Of a DNA stretch of 64,000 bases, positions 37,361-46,624 are shown piece after piece. This stretch comes from Segetibacter koreensis DSM 18137 (GTDB taxonomy: Bacteria; Bacteroidota; Bacteroidia; Chitinophagales; Chitinophagaceae). The first letter of the stretch is position 1. Every line of letters begins with the position of its first letter. The DNA lies in assembly GCF_000374045.1 (NCBI RefSeq), contig NZ_KB893359.1:186001-250000 (forward strand), read 5' to 3'. The position numbers and the translations under genes were made by a program. The notes beneath the pieces were generated by a model. That model searched no databases, was not told where the DNA came from, and worked only from the letters and a program-made list of their open reading frames with translations.

Positions 37361-37561
37361 ATGAAAACAATATTAATTATGTTGTTTATTATAACAACAG
37401 CAAAAGTTAACGCGCAGGATTACAAAAAAATATATTGGAAATACGCCGACAGCATGTGGATGAAGCATTTTCAGAGAGACACGATAGCAAAGAACAGGTA
37501 TATCGACAGTATGGCTAAGTATAGCAGGTTTGACGCAATATCAGGAAAAAGGCTGAAATAA
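37361..37561 (+). CDS. Small secreted protein, function unknown
   Basis: The start at 37361 is chosen because it yields a textbook signal peptide, MKTILIMLFIITTAKVNAQ, at the N-terminus; the frame is open for 50 more codons upstream but those carry no export signal. The mature part is only about 46 residues, basic and aromatic (YKKIYWKYADSMWMKHF, then RYIDSMAKYSRFDAI), with no Cys. I recognise no family. A terminator-like hairpin overlaps the end of the gene, which supports it as a real transcription unit. It is convergent with the DUF72 gene. Confidence 0.5.
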   Translation: MKTILIMLFIITTAKVNAQDYKKIYWKYADSMWMKHFQRDTIAKNRYIDSMAKYSRFDAISGKRLK

Positions 37562-37582
37562 TGTGCTTTCAGCTTCTTTCTT
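37548..37582 (+). terminator. Terminator overlapping the stop codon of the small secreted-protein gene
   Basis: GCTGAAA (37552-37558) pairs with TTTCAGC (37567-37573) around an 8-nt loop. The stem can extend through a G-T pair and further A-T pairs. A T-rich run follows, and A's precede the stem, so it may also work for the convergent DUF72 gene. The TAA stop (37559-37561) falls in the loop. Confidence 0.65.
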
Positions 37583-37611
37583 TAGCTCATTATGTCTCAA
37601 AAGTCTATTTC

Positions 37612-38367
37612 CTAATTACCCACCATTGCTTTTAGACTCATTGCATTTGCAAAAGCATCACCCATTGTATTATTGAAGTATGCATAGACATCTTTGCCCT
37701 CGTTAAGCCATCCCAATATCTTTGCCGACTGTTCTTTTAGGAAGTCATTACTGTAGCTACCTCTATAATCTCCCTGAGGTCCATGATACCTGCAATAGAT
37801 AAATGTTGCCTCTTTGTTTATCTCAAAATTCTTCGATTTTGGCATATCGTGTAAAACCATTGATGCGCCATACATATCAAGAAGTTGATAAGTTTGGCTA
37901 CTGTACCAGGTTACACTTCTAAACTCTATTGCTTTTCGCCATTTATTTTCCTGATCCAGTTTTTGAAGTCTTAGTAAAATTTGTTCAACCTGCGTGCTAT
38001 ATTCGGCTGTAATGCTTCCGGGAAATTGAACAAGCAGGCACCCTTTCTTATTTCCAATGCAATTTGCTGCATTGATAAAAGTGTCAATATTTTCAACATC
38101 GAAATTCAACTGTTTTACATGCGTGATTTCCCGGCACAGCTTTACTGTGAATTGAAACTCTTCAGGAACATCCTGCGACCACTTTTCAAAAGTTGACAGC
38201 ATAGGAATTTTCTGAAAAGTGCTGTTTATTTCAACTGTGTTAAACAACGAGCTGTAGTAGTTAAGACGGCTTTTGAGCCGAAATTCAGCAGGGAAAGAGT
38301 GCTTTGTTCCCGGTACAACTATACCGCTTGTTCCAATCCTTAAAATCCCGCTGCTTTGGTTAATCAT
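37612..38367 (-). CDS. DUF72 domain-containing protein
   Basis: A 251-residue cytoplasmic protein of the DUF72 (YecE) family with a TIM-barrel fold. Typical segments are RIGTSGIVVPGTKHSFPAEF at the N-terminus, YSSLFNTVEINSTFQKIP, FQFTVKLCREITH, KGCLLVQFPGSI, and near the end FIYCRYHGPQGDYRGSYS and DVYAYFNNTMGDAFANAMSL. All are normal for the family and the length is usual (about 240-300). No catalytic activity has been firmly established for DUF72. It is transcribed divergently from purU and convergently with the small secreted-protein gene, so it appears monocistronic. Confidence 0.9.
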   Translation of the reverse strand: MINQSSGILRIGTSGIVVPGTKHSFPAEFRLKSRLNYYSSLFNTVEINSTFQKIPMLSTFEKWSQDVPEEFQFTVKLCREITHVKQLNFDVENIDTFINAANCIGNKKGCLLVQFPGSITAEYSTQVEQILLRLQKLDQENKWRKAIEFRSVTWYSSQTYQLLDMYGASMVLHDMPKSKNFEINKEATFIYCRYHGPQGDYRGSYSNDFLKEQSAKILGWLNEGKDVYAYFNNTMGDAFANAMSLKAMVGN

Positions 38368-38605
38368 TATTTCATTTGCAACACCATTGTTGCATCCTGC
38401 TTTTATAGGGCAAATCTAAGTTAGGTAAAAACAATAATGCTTTAAAAAATATCGCTTAGGAATTCTTTAAGTTCAAAATATAGATGAGCAATAACATATA
38501 GTGATGTATACTTATAGTCGCACGGGAGAAGATATGCGTTACAACTTAAGACGTCACCTTTAATACTTATTTTTATACTACTTAAAAACGTCGTATTGTT
38601 GAGTT

Positions 38606-39442
38606 ATGAATACTCATATTCTTACCATTCATTGTCCTGATGAAAGAGGACTGATCTATAAAATAACGAACGTTATTTTTAATTATAACCTTAATATTAT
38701 CAGGAATGATGAATTTGTAGAAAAAGATTTTAACCAGTTTTTTATGAGGACGGAGTTTTCGGGTGAGTTTCAAAATGATGCGTTTATTAACGAGCTCACT
38801 TCAATATTGCCTGCTACATCTAAGATAAAACTGACCAGTAACCATAAAAAGAATATCGTAGTAATGGCAACTAAAGAGTATCATTGTTTAAGTGATCTTT
38901 TAGTTCGTCATAAGTTCAATGATCTTCACGCTAACATTGTAGCAGTGATAAGTAATCATTCAGTATTGGAAGAGCTAACCAGTAAATTTGATATTCCTTA
39001 CTATAATGTTGATAGTACCGGAAGGTCAAGAGAGGATCATGAAGAAGATATCATCAAACTATTAGACAAATTTAACCCCGACTTTATAGTACTGGCAAAA
39101 TACATGAAGATATTGTCGCCTTCTTTTATAGCCCGTTACCCTAACAGGATCATCAATATTCATCATTCTTTTTTACCTGCTTTTGTTGGAGCAAAGCCTT
39201 ATCATAAAGCTTACGAAAGAGGCGTGAAAATAATAGGAGCAACGGCTCATTTTGTAAATGAAGATCTTGATGAAGGTCCCATTATTGCACAAAGTGTAAT
39301 TGCTGTTGACCATACCGATAGTGCCAGCGAAATGGCCCAGGCGGGCAGAGATGTTGAGAAGAGTGTTCTCGCAAACTCCTTAAAATTAGTATTTAATGAA
39401 CAGGTTTTCGTTTTTAGAAACAAGACTATTATTTTCGATTAA
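38606..39442 (+). CDS. purU: Formyltetrahydrofolate deformylase
   Basis: A 278-residue cytoplasmic enzyme that hydrolyses 10-formyltetrahydrofolate to formate and tetrahydrofolate, balancing one-carbon pools and supplying formate for PurT-dependent purine synthesis. Residues 1-80 form an ACT domain (HILTIHCPDERGLIYKITN). Residues about 84-278 are the formyltransferase-type catalytic domain, with the triad N184-H186 in NIHHSFLP and D222 in NEDLDEGPII; the 36-residue spacing from His to Asp is canonical. The C-terminal SAFVGAKPYH-like loop is present as PAFVGAKPYHKAYERG. Full length for the family. Monocistronic, and divergent from DUF72. Confidence 0.95.
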   Translation: MNTHILTIHCPDERGLIYKITNVIFNYNLNIIRNDEFVEKDFNQFFMRTEFSGEFQNDAFINELTSILPATSKIKLTSNHKKNIVVMATKEYHCLSDLLVRHKFNDLHANIVAVISNHSVLEELTSKFDIPYYNVDSTGRSREDHEEDIIKLLDKFNPDFIVLAKYMKILSPSFIARYPNRIINIHHSFLPAFVGAKPYHKAYERGVKIIGATAHFVNEDLDEGPIIAQSVIAVDHTDSASEMAQAGRDVEKSVLANSLKLVFNEQVFVFRNKTIIFD

Positions 39443-39619
39443 TACTATTAGAAAGTGAAAACTACGTAGTGTATTTCCTTTTCGCTCATGAAGCCCAGCA
39501 ACAGGCAGACTGGTATTTATAGGCGTTGAAAAGACGCTTAAACATTTAGTAAGATTTTAGAAACATCATTAGGATTTTCGTAGATACAGCCAACCGCTAA
39601 AATCAGTAATTTTAGTATA

Positions 39620-40402
39620 ATGAACAAAAAGTTTATTATAGCTTATTTTATTTGTGTTAGCCCCTTTTTTGTTATTGCCCAGGACATTGCCGGATTTTGG
39701 AAAGGAACTTTAGATATGTTTAATGGTTGTTTTACGAATAATAATATTGAACTTCAGATTACATTAAAAGGAGACAGCATTTACGGTAATTCATATCATT
39801 ACCTGGATGTGAATAATTACGTTAAAAAGAAATTTACTGGTTTTTACGACGCAGAAGCCAAAAAAATATTTTTACAGGAAGGAGTAGTAACTACATATAA
39901 GATTCCGTCGCAATGCAAGGTTTGCATAAAAAAATATGAGTTATTGTATAGCAGCAATGCTAATCAGGAGTCATTGAAAGGCGACTGGAGCAGTGTTGTT
40001 ACAGGAAACTACATTAATTGCGAGAGCGGCGCAATCACCCTCTCACGAATAAGGGAATCAGCTTTTAAAGATATACCGGAAATAATTGTTGATACCGGAG
40101 AAATACGTTTAGATTTTTATGATAACGGAGAAATAGATGATGACTCTATATCGGTACGGGTAAATGATAAAACGGTACTGACTCACCAGAAACTGGGTGC
40201 GGAACCGATAACAACTCTTATAAGGATGGATGTAACCAATACGTTCCAGGAAGTCGAGATGATTGCTGAAAACGTTGGTACCATCCCTCCCAATACCGCC
40301 CTTCTTGTTATTACTGCGGGCAAAAAACGGTACGAACTTTTTTTGACCTCTTCTAACCAAAAATCAGCAAAAGTTCGATTTTTATACGAAAAAGACAATT
40401 AG
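39620..40402 (+). CDS. Hypothetical secreted protein
   Basis: A 260-residue protein with signal MNKKFIIAYFICVSPFFVIAQ. Two regions can be seen. Residues about 22-140 read as a beta-rich lipocalin-like or avidin-like segment (IAGFWKGTLDMFNG, IELQITLKGDSIYGNSYHYL, FTGFYDAEAKKIFLQEG), a pattern often seen in Bacteroidota secreted proteins of unknown role. Residues about 155-258 form a second beta-domain (VDTGEIRLDFYDNGEIDDDSISVRVNDKTVL) with repeated Asp residues that may bind calcium. Four Cys in the first half could form disulfides. No T9SS tail is seen. Function unknown. Confidence 0.65.
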   Translation: MNKKFIIAYFICVSPFFVIAQDIAGFWKGTLDMFNGCFTNNNIELQITLKGDSIYGNSYHYLDVNNYVKKKFTGFYDAEAKKIFLQEGVVTTYKIPSQCKVCIKKYELLYSSNANQESLKGDWSSVVTGNYINCESGAITLSRIRESAFKDIPEIIVDTGEIRLDFYDNGEIDDDSISVRVNDKTVLTHQKLGAEPITTLIRMDVTNTFQEVEMIAENVGTIPPNTALLVITAGKKRYELFLTSSNQKSAKVRFLYEKDN

Positions 40403-40524
40403 GAATAATTCTCAAATTATGATCAACATCTTTCAGAGGTAGTTATCATAAACATCATCATTGAATTGCAGTTACAATAGAATGGTTGATCCTAATCTCT
40501 TCGATAACAAACTATATTTTAATA

Positions 40525-43500
40525 TTATTCTACTAAAAGCTTTTTAATAAAAACATGATTTTTATTAGTATTAATATTTAAAAAATAAACTCCTTTTTCT
40601 AACTGACTTACATCTATCAGTTGAGTGGTAGCATTAACATTAATAGGGACAGTTTTTCGTAATCTACCTGCCAGGTCAAACAATTGAATCAAACCACTTT
40701 TAACTGGGGTTCCAAAATCAACAGTTAAATTTCTATTAAAAACAGGGTTTGGATATATTCTTACCGAATCTAATTCTACCTGTTCCTTATCAATTTTCAT
40801 ACGTACTGTTTTTGTAGAGCTGTTGGCAATTAAAACAAACCCTATAATAGATTGACGCATGTTTTCTGGCACAGTTACCATAGGCTTTTCAGCTACACCC
40901 GATGCTCTCTTATATCCTGCCACTACATCTCCCCACGACTGACTTTGCTCGCCCAACCTTTTTTCAAAGCCGTTATTGACTACGTAGTCGGAAGTATTGG
41001 TTTCAGCTGTCGCAGCCACAATTATCATGTCTCCTGTTGCAGTTGCCAAAGACCTTGTAGAAACAGAGGCAGAATTATTATTGCCACCACTTGCTTTTTC
41101 GCCGACCATTGTTGATTGATCCACATTTGAAAAAAATGCGCTTATAACTGCCGTTCCTCCTGGAGGAGCCTTCGTCCAGGTTATGGCAATGCCGGTATCT
41201 TGTGCTGCTTTTATCCCGGTTTCATCCAGAATAAAAGCACTTGTATAAGAACTTTTACCAGAGTTTTGGTTTTTTTGAAGTATAGGTTTCATTCTTTGAC
41301 CTCCATACTTAACAGAATTTATTGACATCGTTGAAGAATCTTCGGCATATATAAAAACGATGAGCGCCCGATTTTCACCACTTTCTGCACCATGGGAAGT
41401 TCCCGCAACCCATGGCCCAAGTAATCGCACTTCTTTTTTCCTACTATTTGTTACGTTTACAGTACAAGTAGCAGTCTTTTCGCCATCTAAGGTTGTTGCA
41501 GTTATAGTAGCGCTACCAGAAACAATACCTCTTACCAGCCCATTTGCATTTACTATTGCAACAGCAGGATTACTTGAACTCCACCGCACATTTTTGTTTG
41601 TGGCAATTGCAGGAGTTACCAAGGCAATTAATTGTTGTGTATCGCGGATGCCAATATTTACTGCTGACGGACTTACTGTTACCCCTGTTACCGCCACTCT
41701 GTTGATGGAGCCCCCGATCCGGAATATATCCTTATCAACATCTTCCTGTATGGCTTTTATATCTACCGTTTGCTGCATTCGTGTTAACCATTGAGGAGCA
41801 TACGCACTACTTATTTGACTGGCGTAGTTTCTCCAACATTCTGCAGCAGAACGAAGATTCAATATAGCTCTGTTCTTATAAAACTCCTTTTTTCGCGCGT
41901 CTATAGCTTTATCAGAGATGCTCTTATATGTCGCTCCTAAGATTTTCCTTGAGTAGTATTGACCAAGATATGCCATTGCTGTTATATCTGACACTGTATG
42001 TCGCAGCTCCTTATCGGCACTTGCTATATCTGCAACCAACATAAGGGCTTCGTCACTAAGTGCGTCTAAATTATTAGCAACTCGCCTTGGGGTAGTTCCT
42101 GTCATTGGTGTTCCATTTAAAAAAGCATCTGAATACTCAGGAATACTCATCATTCCTTCACCGGTTTGTGGTTCTACATTAATAAATCTATAGATGTTAT
42201 GAAACCCGCTATTACTAAAACAAGCCTCGGGATACCATTGATAATCCAATTGGCAGTCTTTGTTGTGAAATCTATTAACCAGGGGAATTACCCGAGAAGC
42301 TTTAGACCAGGCAAGAAAAAGATTTTTAGCATTCACTTTTGGAAAACGGATCTTCAAAACATTTATAAAAAAAGAATCTGACAGTTTAGGGTCATACGCC
42401 AGTTCTCCCCAAATTTTAAAACTGTACCATCGTTTATTCAAAATCAACTGGCCAGCAGAATGTCGGTCTTTGCTAACGCAGTCTTTTCCCCAGGTGTAAC
42501 CATCAGGACCTAAAAAAAAACCACTAAAATTAGTATTGGGGATATTCTTTATAAAATTTCTTGCGAATGCAGGATCACTGCCACCTCTTAGATAATACCA
42601 GTCATCGTCGCGTAAGGTTAAAAAGAAATGAGAGTTGCCTATATTATTTAGAAAGTGAGATTTCTTTATATAATCAGGAGCAACGGAAGAATATAGATGA
42701 GCCTGTGAATATTTAAAGCTGAAATTGAGGCGACAACGAGAATTCAGGCGTGAAAAGGAAGATTTTATTAATTTAACACTCGTTTGATGAACCCGGTGAA
42801 CTAAGTTAAATGTACGCTTCGGATTAGTTTCTAAAGCATCATTTATACCCTGCCCGTATGTATCATACAAAAAGGCTTCTTTTTGGAGATCCGTTCCTTT
42901 TAAATTTTCTCCCGCGGTAATTCCTATTCCTTTTAACAAAGGATATGTATTGATAAGTGCTTTGGTGGCTTTTCTGAAATAGTCCTTTGTTCTTGAATCG
43001 CGTAAAGCCGGCGTAAATCTGTAACCTGAATTCTCAGTTCCGTACGTAAATGTATTCCAGGTAAAAATATAGCAATCTATTCCTCTGTCACTTGCATATT
43101 GCATTACATCCTGCCAGAATTTTATTTTGTCTGAAAGAGATATCTTTTTTACCGTTACAAGATTCGCCAAAACATTTTCGTTTGACATGTTGGTTCCATT
43201 AAGGCTCTTAAATCCGCTTAACGGATACGTTGTCTTCTTAACATCATTTATTCCAATGTTCTTGTATTCCGGCACATCAACCATTGAAGGAAAGGGTGCA
43301 AGGCTCCACAGGGAAAGTGTATTGAAACGGTTTCTGGCCATATCATCAAGGAATTGGTGCCAGAAATTAATGTCCCACATATTTATTATATTCTCCTGAG
43401 CAATATCACTGTTATCAGAATATCCGGGAGTACGTGCATCAAGAGGAATATTAAACTTAATTCCTCTGTTAGTAATGTAAGGCCTCTTATCCTTCTCGCT

Positions 43501-43974
43501 TACAGAGTCAAGACCGTACATTTTCACCGACCTTCCAAAATCCTGTCCGCCATAGATCGCGCCGTTTTTGTCAGCTCCTATAATGTACCAATCTGTATTG
43601 GCTCCTTCAGTTTTTTTACGAAAAGAATACCCCTCTGCACTTAGGGAAGGGAGAGAAGAAACTCCGGGTTGCCTTAAAAAACTATTTGCTTCATCAGTTC
43701 CTCTCATTGTTATAATAACGCGATTTTTAACAATTACCTTTGCAAGGTTTCCTACATCCTCCAGCTTTACCACGTAGCCCGCGTCTTCCAATAAAGCTTT
43801 CGTCTCATCAGCAGCGAAGCTAATTGCCTTATTATTTTGAGGATAAATAACTGCTACTGTCTCTGCAGCAGACGCCGCACTAATCGAAATGAAAATGAAC
43901 AGCAAATAAAAAATCACATGCCTGATACTCTTGGTTTTCAAAAGCATATAAAAAGCCCTTTTGTTTAACATCAT
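40525..43974 (-). CDS. Large secreted T9SS protein with alpha-glucuronidase-like (GH67 N-terminal type) and Ig-like domains
   Basis: A 1149-residue exported protein. After the signal peptide (about 15-37, ISAASA) comes a GH67/GH115-type N-terminal domain (about 38-165, IYPQNNKAISFAADETKALL, then WYIIGADKNGAIYGGQDFG). The next region (about 165-600) looks like a TIM barrel related to alpha-glucuronidases (FLDDMARNRFNTLSLWSL, CYIFTWNTFTYG, GIGITAGENL). A Big_2-type Ig domain lies at about 765-840 (VTGVTVSPSAVNIGI, then SSSNPAVAIVNANGLV). A further beta-domain follows. The last 75 or so residues are a T9SS type A sorting domain (VRIYPNPVFNRNLTVDF, GVYFLNINTNKNHVFIKKL). It is probably surface-attached and acts on xylan-like or uronic-acid glycans; activity unproven. 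Monocistronic. Confidence 0.8.
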   Translation of the reverse strand: MMLNKRAFYMLLKTKSIRHVIFYLLFIFISISAASAAETVAVIYPQNNKAISFAADETKALLEDAGYVVKLEDVGNLAKVIVKNRVIITMRGTDEANSFLRQPGVSSLPSLSAEGYSFRKKTEGANTDWYIIGADKNGAIYGGQDFGRSVKMYGLDSVSEKDKRPYITNRGIKFNIPLDARTPGYSDNSDIAQENIINMWDINFWHQFLDDMARNRFNTLSLWSLAPFPSMVDVPEYKNIGINDVKKTTYPLSGFKSLNGTNMSNENVLANLVTVKKISLSDKIKFWQDVMQYASDRGIDCYIFTWNTFTYGTENSGYRFTPALRDSRTKDYFRKATKALINTYPLLKGIGITAGENLKGTDLQKEAFLYDTYGQGINDALETNPKRTFNLVHRVHQTSVKLIKSSFSRLNSRCRLNFSFKYSQAHLYSSVAPDYIKKSHFLNNIGNSHFFLTLRDDDWYYLRGGSDPAFARNFIKNIPNTNFSGFFLGPDGYTWGKDCVSKDRHSAGQLILNKRWYSFKIWGELAYDPKLSDSFFINVLKIRFPKVNAKNLFLAWSKASRVIPLVNRFHNKDCQLDYQWYPEACFSNSGFHNIYRFINVEPQTGEGMMSIPEYSDAFLNGTPMTGTTPRRVANNLDALSDEALMLVADIASADKELRHTVSDITAMAYLGQYYSRKILGATYKSISDKAIDARKKEFYKNRAILNLRSAAECWRNYASQISSAYAPQWLTRMQQTVDIKAIQEDVDKDIFRIGGSINRVAVTGVTVSPSAVNIGIRDTQQLIALVTPAIATNKNVRWSSSNPAVAIVNANGLVRGIVSGSATITATTLDGEKTATCTVNVTNSRKKEVRLLGPWVAGTSHGAESGENRALIVFIYAEDSSTMSINSVKYGGQRMKPILQKNQNSGKSSYTSAFILDETGIKAAQDTGIAITWTKAPPGGTAVISAFFSNVDQSTMVGEKASGGNNNSASVSTRSLATATGDMIIVAATAETNTSDYVVNNGFEKRLGEQSQSWGDVVAGYKRASGVAEKPMVTVPENMRQSIIGFVLIANSSTKTVRMKIDKEQVELDSVRIYPNPVFNRNLTVDFGTPVKSGLIQLFDLAGRLRKTVPINVNATTQLIDVSQLEKGVYFLNINTNKNHVFIKKLLVE

Positions 43975-44316
43975 ACTGGATTAAAGAAAAATAAAGCTGT
44001 TTTCACTAATAAACTATTAGGAAAACAATACTATAAATCGGGCAAATTTAATAGCTTTCAACAATAGTTTAACTGCACGCCCTAGTGAACAAAGCATGAG
44101 GATATTACGAAAAATGTGTTTTAGAGTATGGAAAAAGGTAAATAGTGAACGTTCCCTTTGGTAAAACAATTGATGCAAACGTTGAGGAAAAAAATTATTT
44201 TCTATGGTAAATTGCGCATTGGAAACAGGAGTATTAATTTGTCATTCTTGCCTCATTAAGCTAACATGGAGGCAAGGCCAATAAGAAGTGAAGATTAGTT
44301 TTGAATGTCATAAATA
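43975..44316. other. Intergenic region with one inverted repeat
   Basis: A 342-bp stretch without a gene between two minus-strand genes. The only structure I see is a perfect 8-bp inverted repeat at 44247-44276 (CTTGCCTC ... GAGGCAAG, 14-nt loop), 40 nt past the stop of the PD-(D/E)XK-like gene. It lacks a T-run, so it is not a clear terminator. Confidence 0.4.
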
Positions 44317-44841
44317 CTAAAGGCTTTCATTTAAATTGGATACTTTAACAGAACCATCCTGGTTAACTAAATACAATTTTAAAGAAAGACCGTTTGTAAT
44401 AAAGTAATCCTGAACCTTTTCAATTATAGCAGCATACCTTTCAACATTTGGAAGTCCCATTGCAGCCTCTGCATTTTCATTTGAATAATATCTTCCAAAG
44501 TTTACAAGGTAACTGAACAACAAATCGGCAAAAGAATTATTAGATGATCTTGAAGGATTTATATTATTTGCAGCTTCATTTAGAAGTTTACTGCGGTTAC
44601 TTTGAGCAATCAAACCCTTTACTTCAATTATTTCTTTTGTAAAAAACTTTGAAGTTATTATAACCTTTTCTCCCCTTTCAAATCTTTTACTTAAATCTTC
44701 TTTGTGAATTTTGTATCCGTTGTCTAATAAGTATTTAATAATACTATTGCTTACAAAATTTTCTGTATACCAGTCAGGGGTATCACTTACTTTGACTTCA
44801 TTGTCAAAATATTGGTTTCTCATTACACTTGGTGTTTGCAA
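44317..44841 (-). CDS. PD-(D/E)XK nuclease-like protein, possibly inactive
   Basis: A 174-residue soluble protein. WYTENFVSNSIIKYLLDNGYKI at about 24-45 resembles the first helix of restriction-endonuclease-like folds. EIIEVKG (E73, K75) matches the E-x-K half of the PD-(D/E)XK site. The segment FADLLFSYLVNFGRYYSNENAEAAMGLPNVERY and the tail LYLVNQDGSV follow the layout of a widespread small family in which the catalytic Asp lies in a G-x-D-I motif ahead of E-x-K. Here the aligned position reads GEKVII, so that acidic residue seems missing. I therefore call the fold with moderate confidence and doubt catalysis. No partner genes are adjacent. Confidence 0.5.
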   Translation of the reverse strand: MQTPSVMRNQYFDNEVKVSDTPDWYTENFVSNSIIKYLLDNGYKIHKEDLSKRFERGEKVIITSKFFTKEIIEVKGLIAQSNRSKLLNEAANNINPSRSSNNSFADLLFSYLVNFGRYYSNENAEAAMGLPNVERYAAIIEKVQDYFITNGLSLKLYLVNQDGSVKVSNLNESL

Positions 44842-45073
44842 AGTTTAGCGGAATTGGATTTGCTAATCTAGTAGTAATCTATGAAAAAATATTATTCAGT
44901 TTTCCACATCATCAGGAAAAATTAATATGATGGGCTATTTTTTTCCTTTTTAATAATTCACAGCTATTGCATTTACAGGACGGCATACTGGCTGATCTGT
45001 CATCTTTTTAAAGGTACAACAAGTTTAATGAAGTCTATAACTGCCGCTCCTCAACTCATTTTTTTTTCGTTTC

Positions 45074-46396
45074 TTAAAAAGCTTCATTTAAACCAAGGAA
45101 AAAACCTTTTCTTCCATACTTACCAAACGCGTAATCAAGGCACAAATTGGTACGGGTGCTCTTATTAAATAACACTCTTAATCCGCCGCCACCGCCGGGT
45201 TGCCATTGTTGAAATAATTTAGTGCCTAATTCATCATTAGCCGTTTGTAAATTAAAAAAAGTAACGCCGCTTAAAAACTTGTTTCTTGTTAGAGGAAAAC
45301 GGTATTCTATTTCTGTATCATTATATTTTGTGCCTTTAAAGTAAGTCACAGTATACCCTCTTCCACTACGGAAACCCCCATCCCGACCTGTGCCAGGCAA
45401 TTCGAGGTAAGGCAATGCGCCAGTGAGTAAATACGAACCCCAATTCCAAAATGCGATGACGTGCTCAGGGTTTCGTTTCGAAAGGCTGACATATTTTCGA
45501 AAGTCAGTGGTGAACTGTATGGCGTTTTTTGTACTTCCCATCCAGGTTTGATTTACCCTAAAACCGGCATCGGCATAAATACCCTTATAAGCGCGGTTTT
45601 GATTATCACGCGTAGTATATTGTATACTAAACAGAAGACCGTTTGAACTATACTGATTGCGGTCAAAACCATAGCGGTCACTGTAGATTTTATACGGAGT
45701 TAGCTTATTTGCCGCTGTTATTCGGTCTTCGATTTTTCTTCTTATATCAAAAGAAACGCCTGCACCTACAAAAACATTCCTGGCAATATTTTTATACACC
45801 TTTTCCCTAAAATTGAAATAAAGAGAATGAAGGACATAACCTTTACGTCCGGCGTTGGTCAGTACCTTGTCCTGTTCGCTTACTCCAGCATCCTGCCCTA
45901 TGCCCAGTCCAAAATCAGGGGTAACAGTCTTAGCAGCAACTAAACTGCCCTGGAGGTTCCACTTATTGCCACTAGTAAAAAGATTGTGGTTGAGGTAAAA
46001 GTAGATGATTCCTTTAGTAGTAATGGAAGCAGATGTTGCGGCAACCGACATGAGGGTTTTAGGATCATTCCCGAGTTTTAAACCGGCTACTGCTTTGATC
46101 CCTAACTGGAACCCGATACTTGGGTTTGCAGCGATATTGGGTATAATAGTGATACCTGATCTTTTATGAAGCAGGTCAGGCTTCTTGTTTGGATAAAAAA
46201 TGTCATGGGCTAAATCACCAACATCATATTGCATATCCAGGTTATCTCCCCGCTTTTGAATTTTTTCCGAAACAATACGTAAAGAATCCTCCTTTAGAGA
46301 ATCAACGGGTGCGAGTTGGCTATAGCCACACTTATGGATACACACAAATAACAGTAATAACAAGAAAAATCGGTTAAGTCCCTGGCTGTGCTGCAT
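45074..46396 (-). CDS. BamA/TamA-family outer-membrane beta-barrel protein
   Basis: A 440-residue protein with signal peptide (about 8-26, ending CGYSQ). The mature protein is a predicted 16-strand-type barrel of the bacterial surface antigen (D15) family, without room for POTRA domains. Segments such as SIGFQLGIKAVAGLKLG and GVSFDIRRKI alternate as strands. SGRGYTVTYFKGTKYNDTE resembles the conserved RGY/loop-6 region, followed by IEYRFPLTRNKFLSGVTFF and a C-terminal strand ending in Phe. Proteins of this size in Bacteroidota are annotated as BamA/TamA family without known client. It is not the essential BamA, which is much larger. Monocistronic. Confidence 0.82.
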   Translation of the reverse strand: MQHSQGLNRFFLLLLLFVCIHKCGYSQLAPVDSLKEDSLRIVSEKIQKRGDNLDMQYDVGDLAHDIFYPNKKPDLLHKRSGITIIPNIAANPSIGFQLGIKAVAGLKLGNDPKTLMSVAATSASITTKGIIYFYLNHNLFTSGNKWNLQGSLVAAKTVTPDFGLGIGQDAGVSEQDKVLTNAGRKGYVLHSLYFNFREKVYKNIARNVFVGAGVSFDIRRKIEDRITAANKLTPYKIYSDRYGFDRNQYSSNGLLFSIQYTTRDNQNRAYKGIYADAGFRVNQTWMGSTKNAIQFTTDFRKYVSLSKRNPEHVIAFWNWGSYLLTGALPYLELPGTGRDGGFRSGRGYTVTYFKGTKYNDTEIEYRFPLTRNKFLSGVTFFNLQTANDELGTKLFQQWQPGGGGGLRVLFNKSTRTNLCLDYAFGKYGRKGFFLGLNEAF

Positions 46397-46624
46397 TGTC
46401 CGGTGCGATAATTGTTTAAATTCCAGTCTAGTGGTCTGTAATAGTACTGGAAGAGCAAATATTACACCAAGCGATTAAACAAGAGCAGCCCAGATAAGCG
46501 TAAAACAGGGATCAACTATGTCACTATCAGGTATGTTACGAAGGGCAATAGCGAATTAATAAAAAAGTTTTTAACAAATAGTTTATACATTACCGACTTA
46601 TTAGTATAAAAAATTAAAGACTTC

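Noticed and set aside
44247-44276. Inverted repeat as terminator of the PD-(D/E)XK-like gene
   Set aside because: There is no T-run on the relevant strand, so it is noted only as an inverted repeat.
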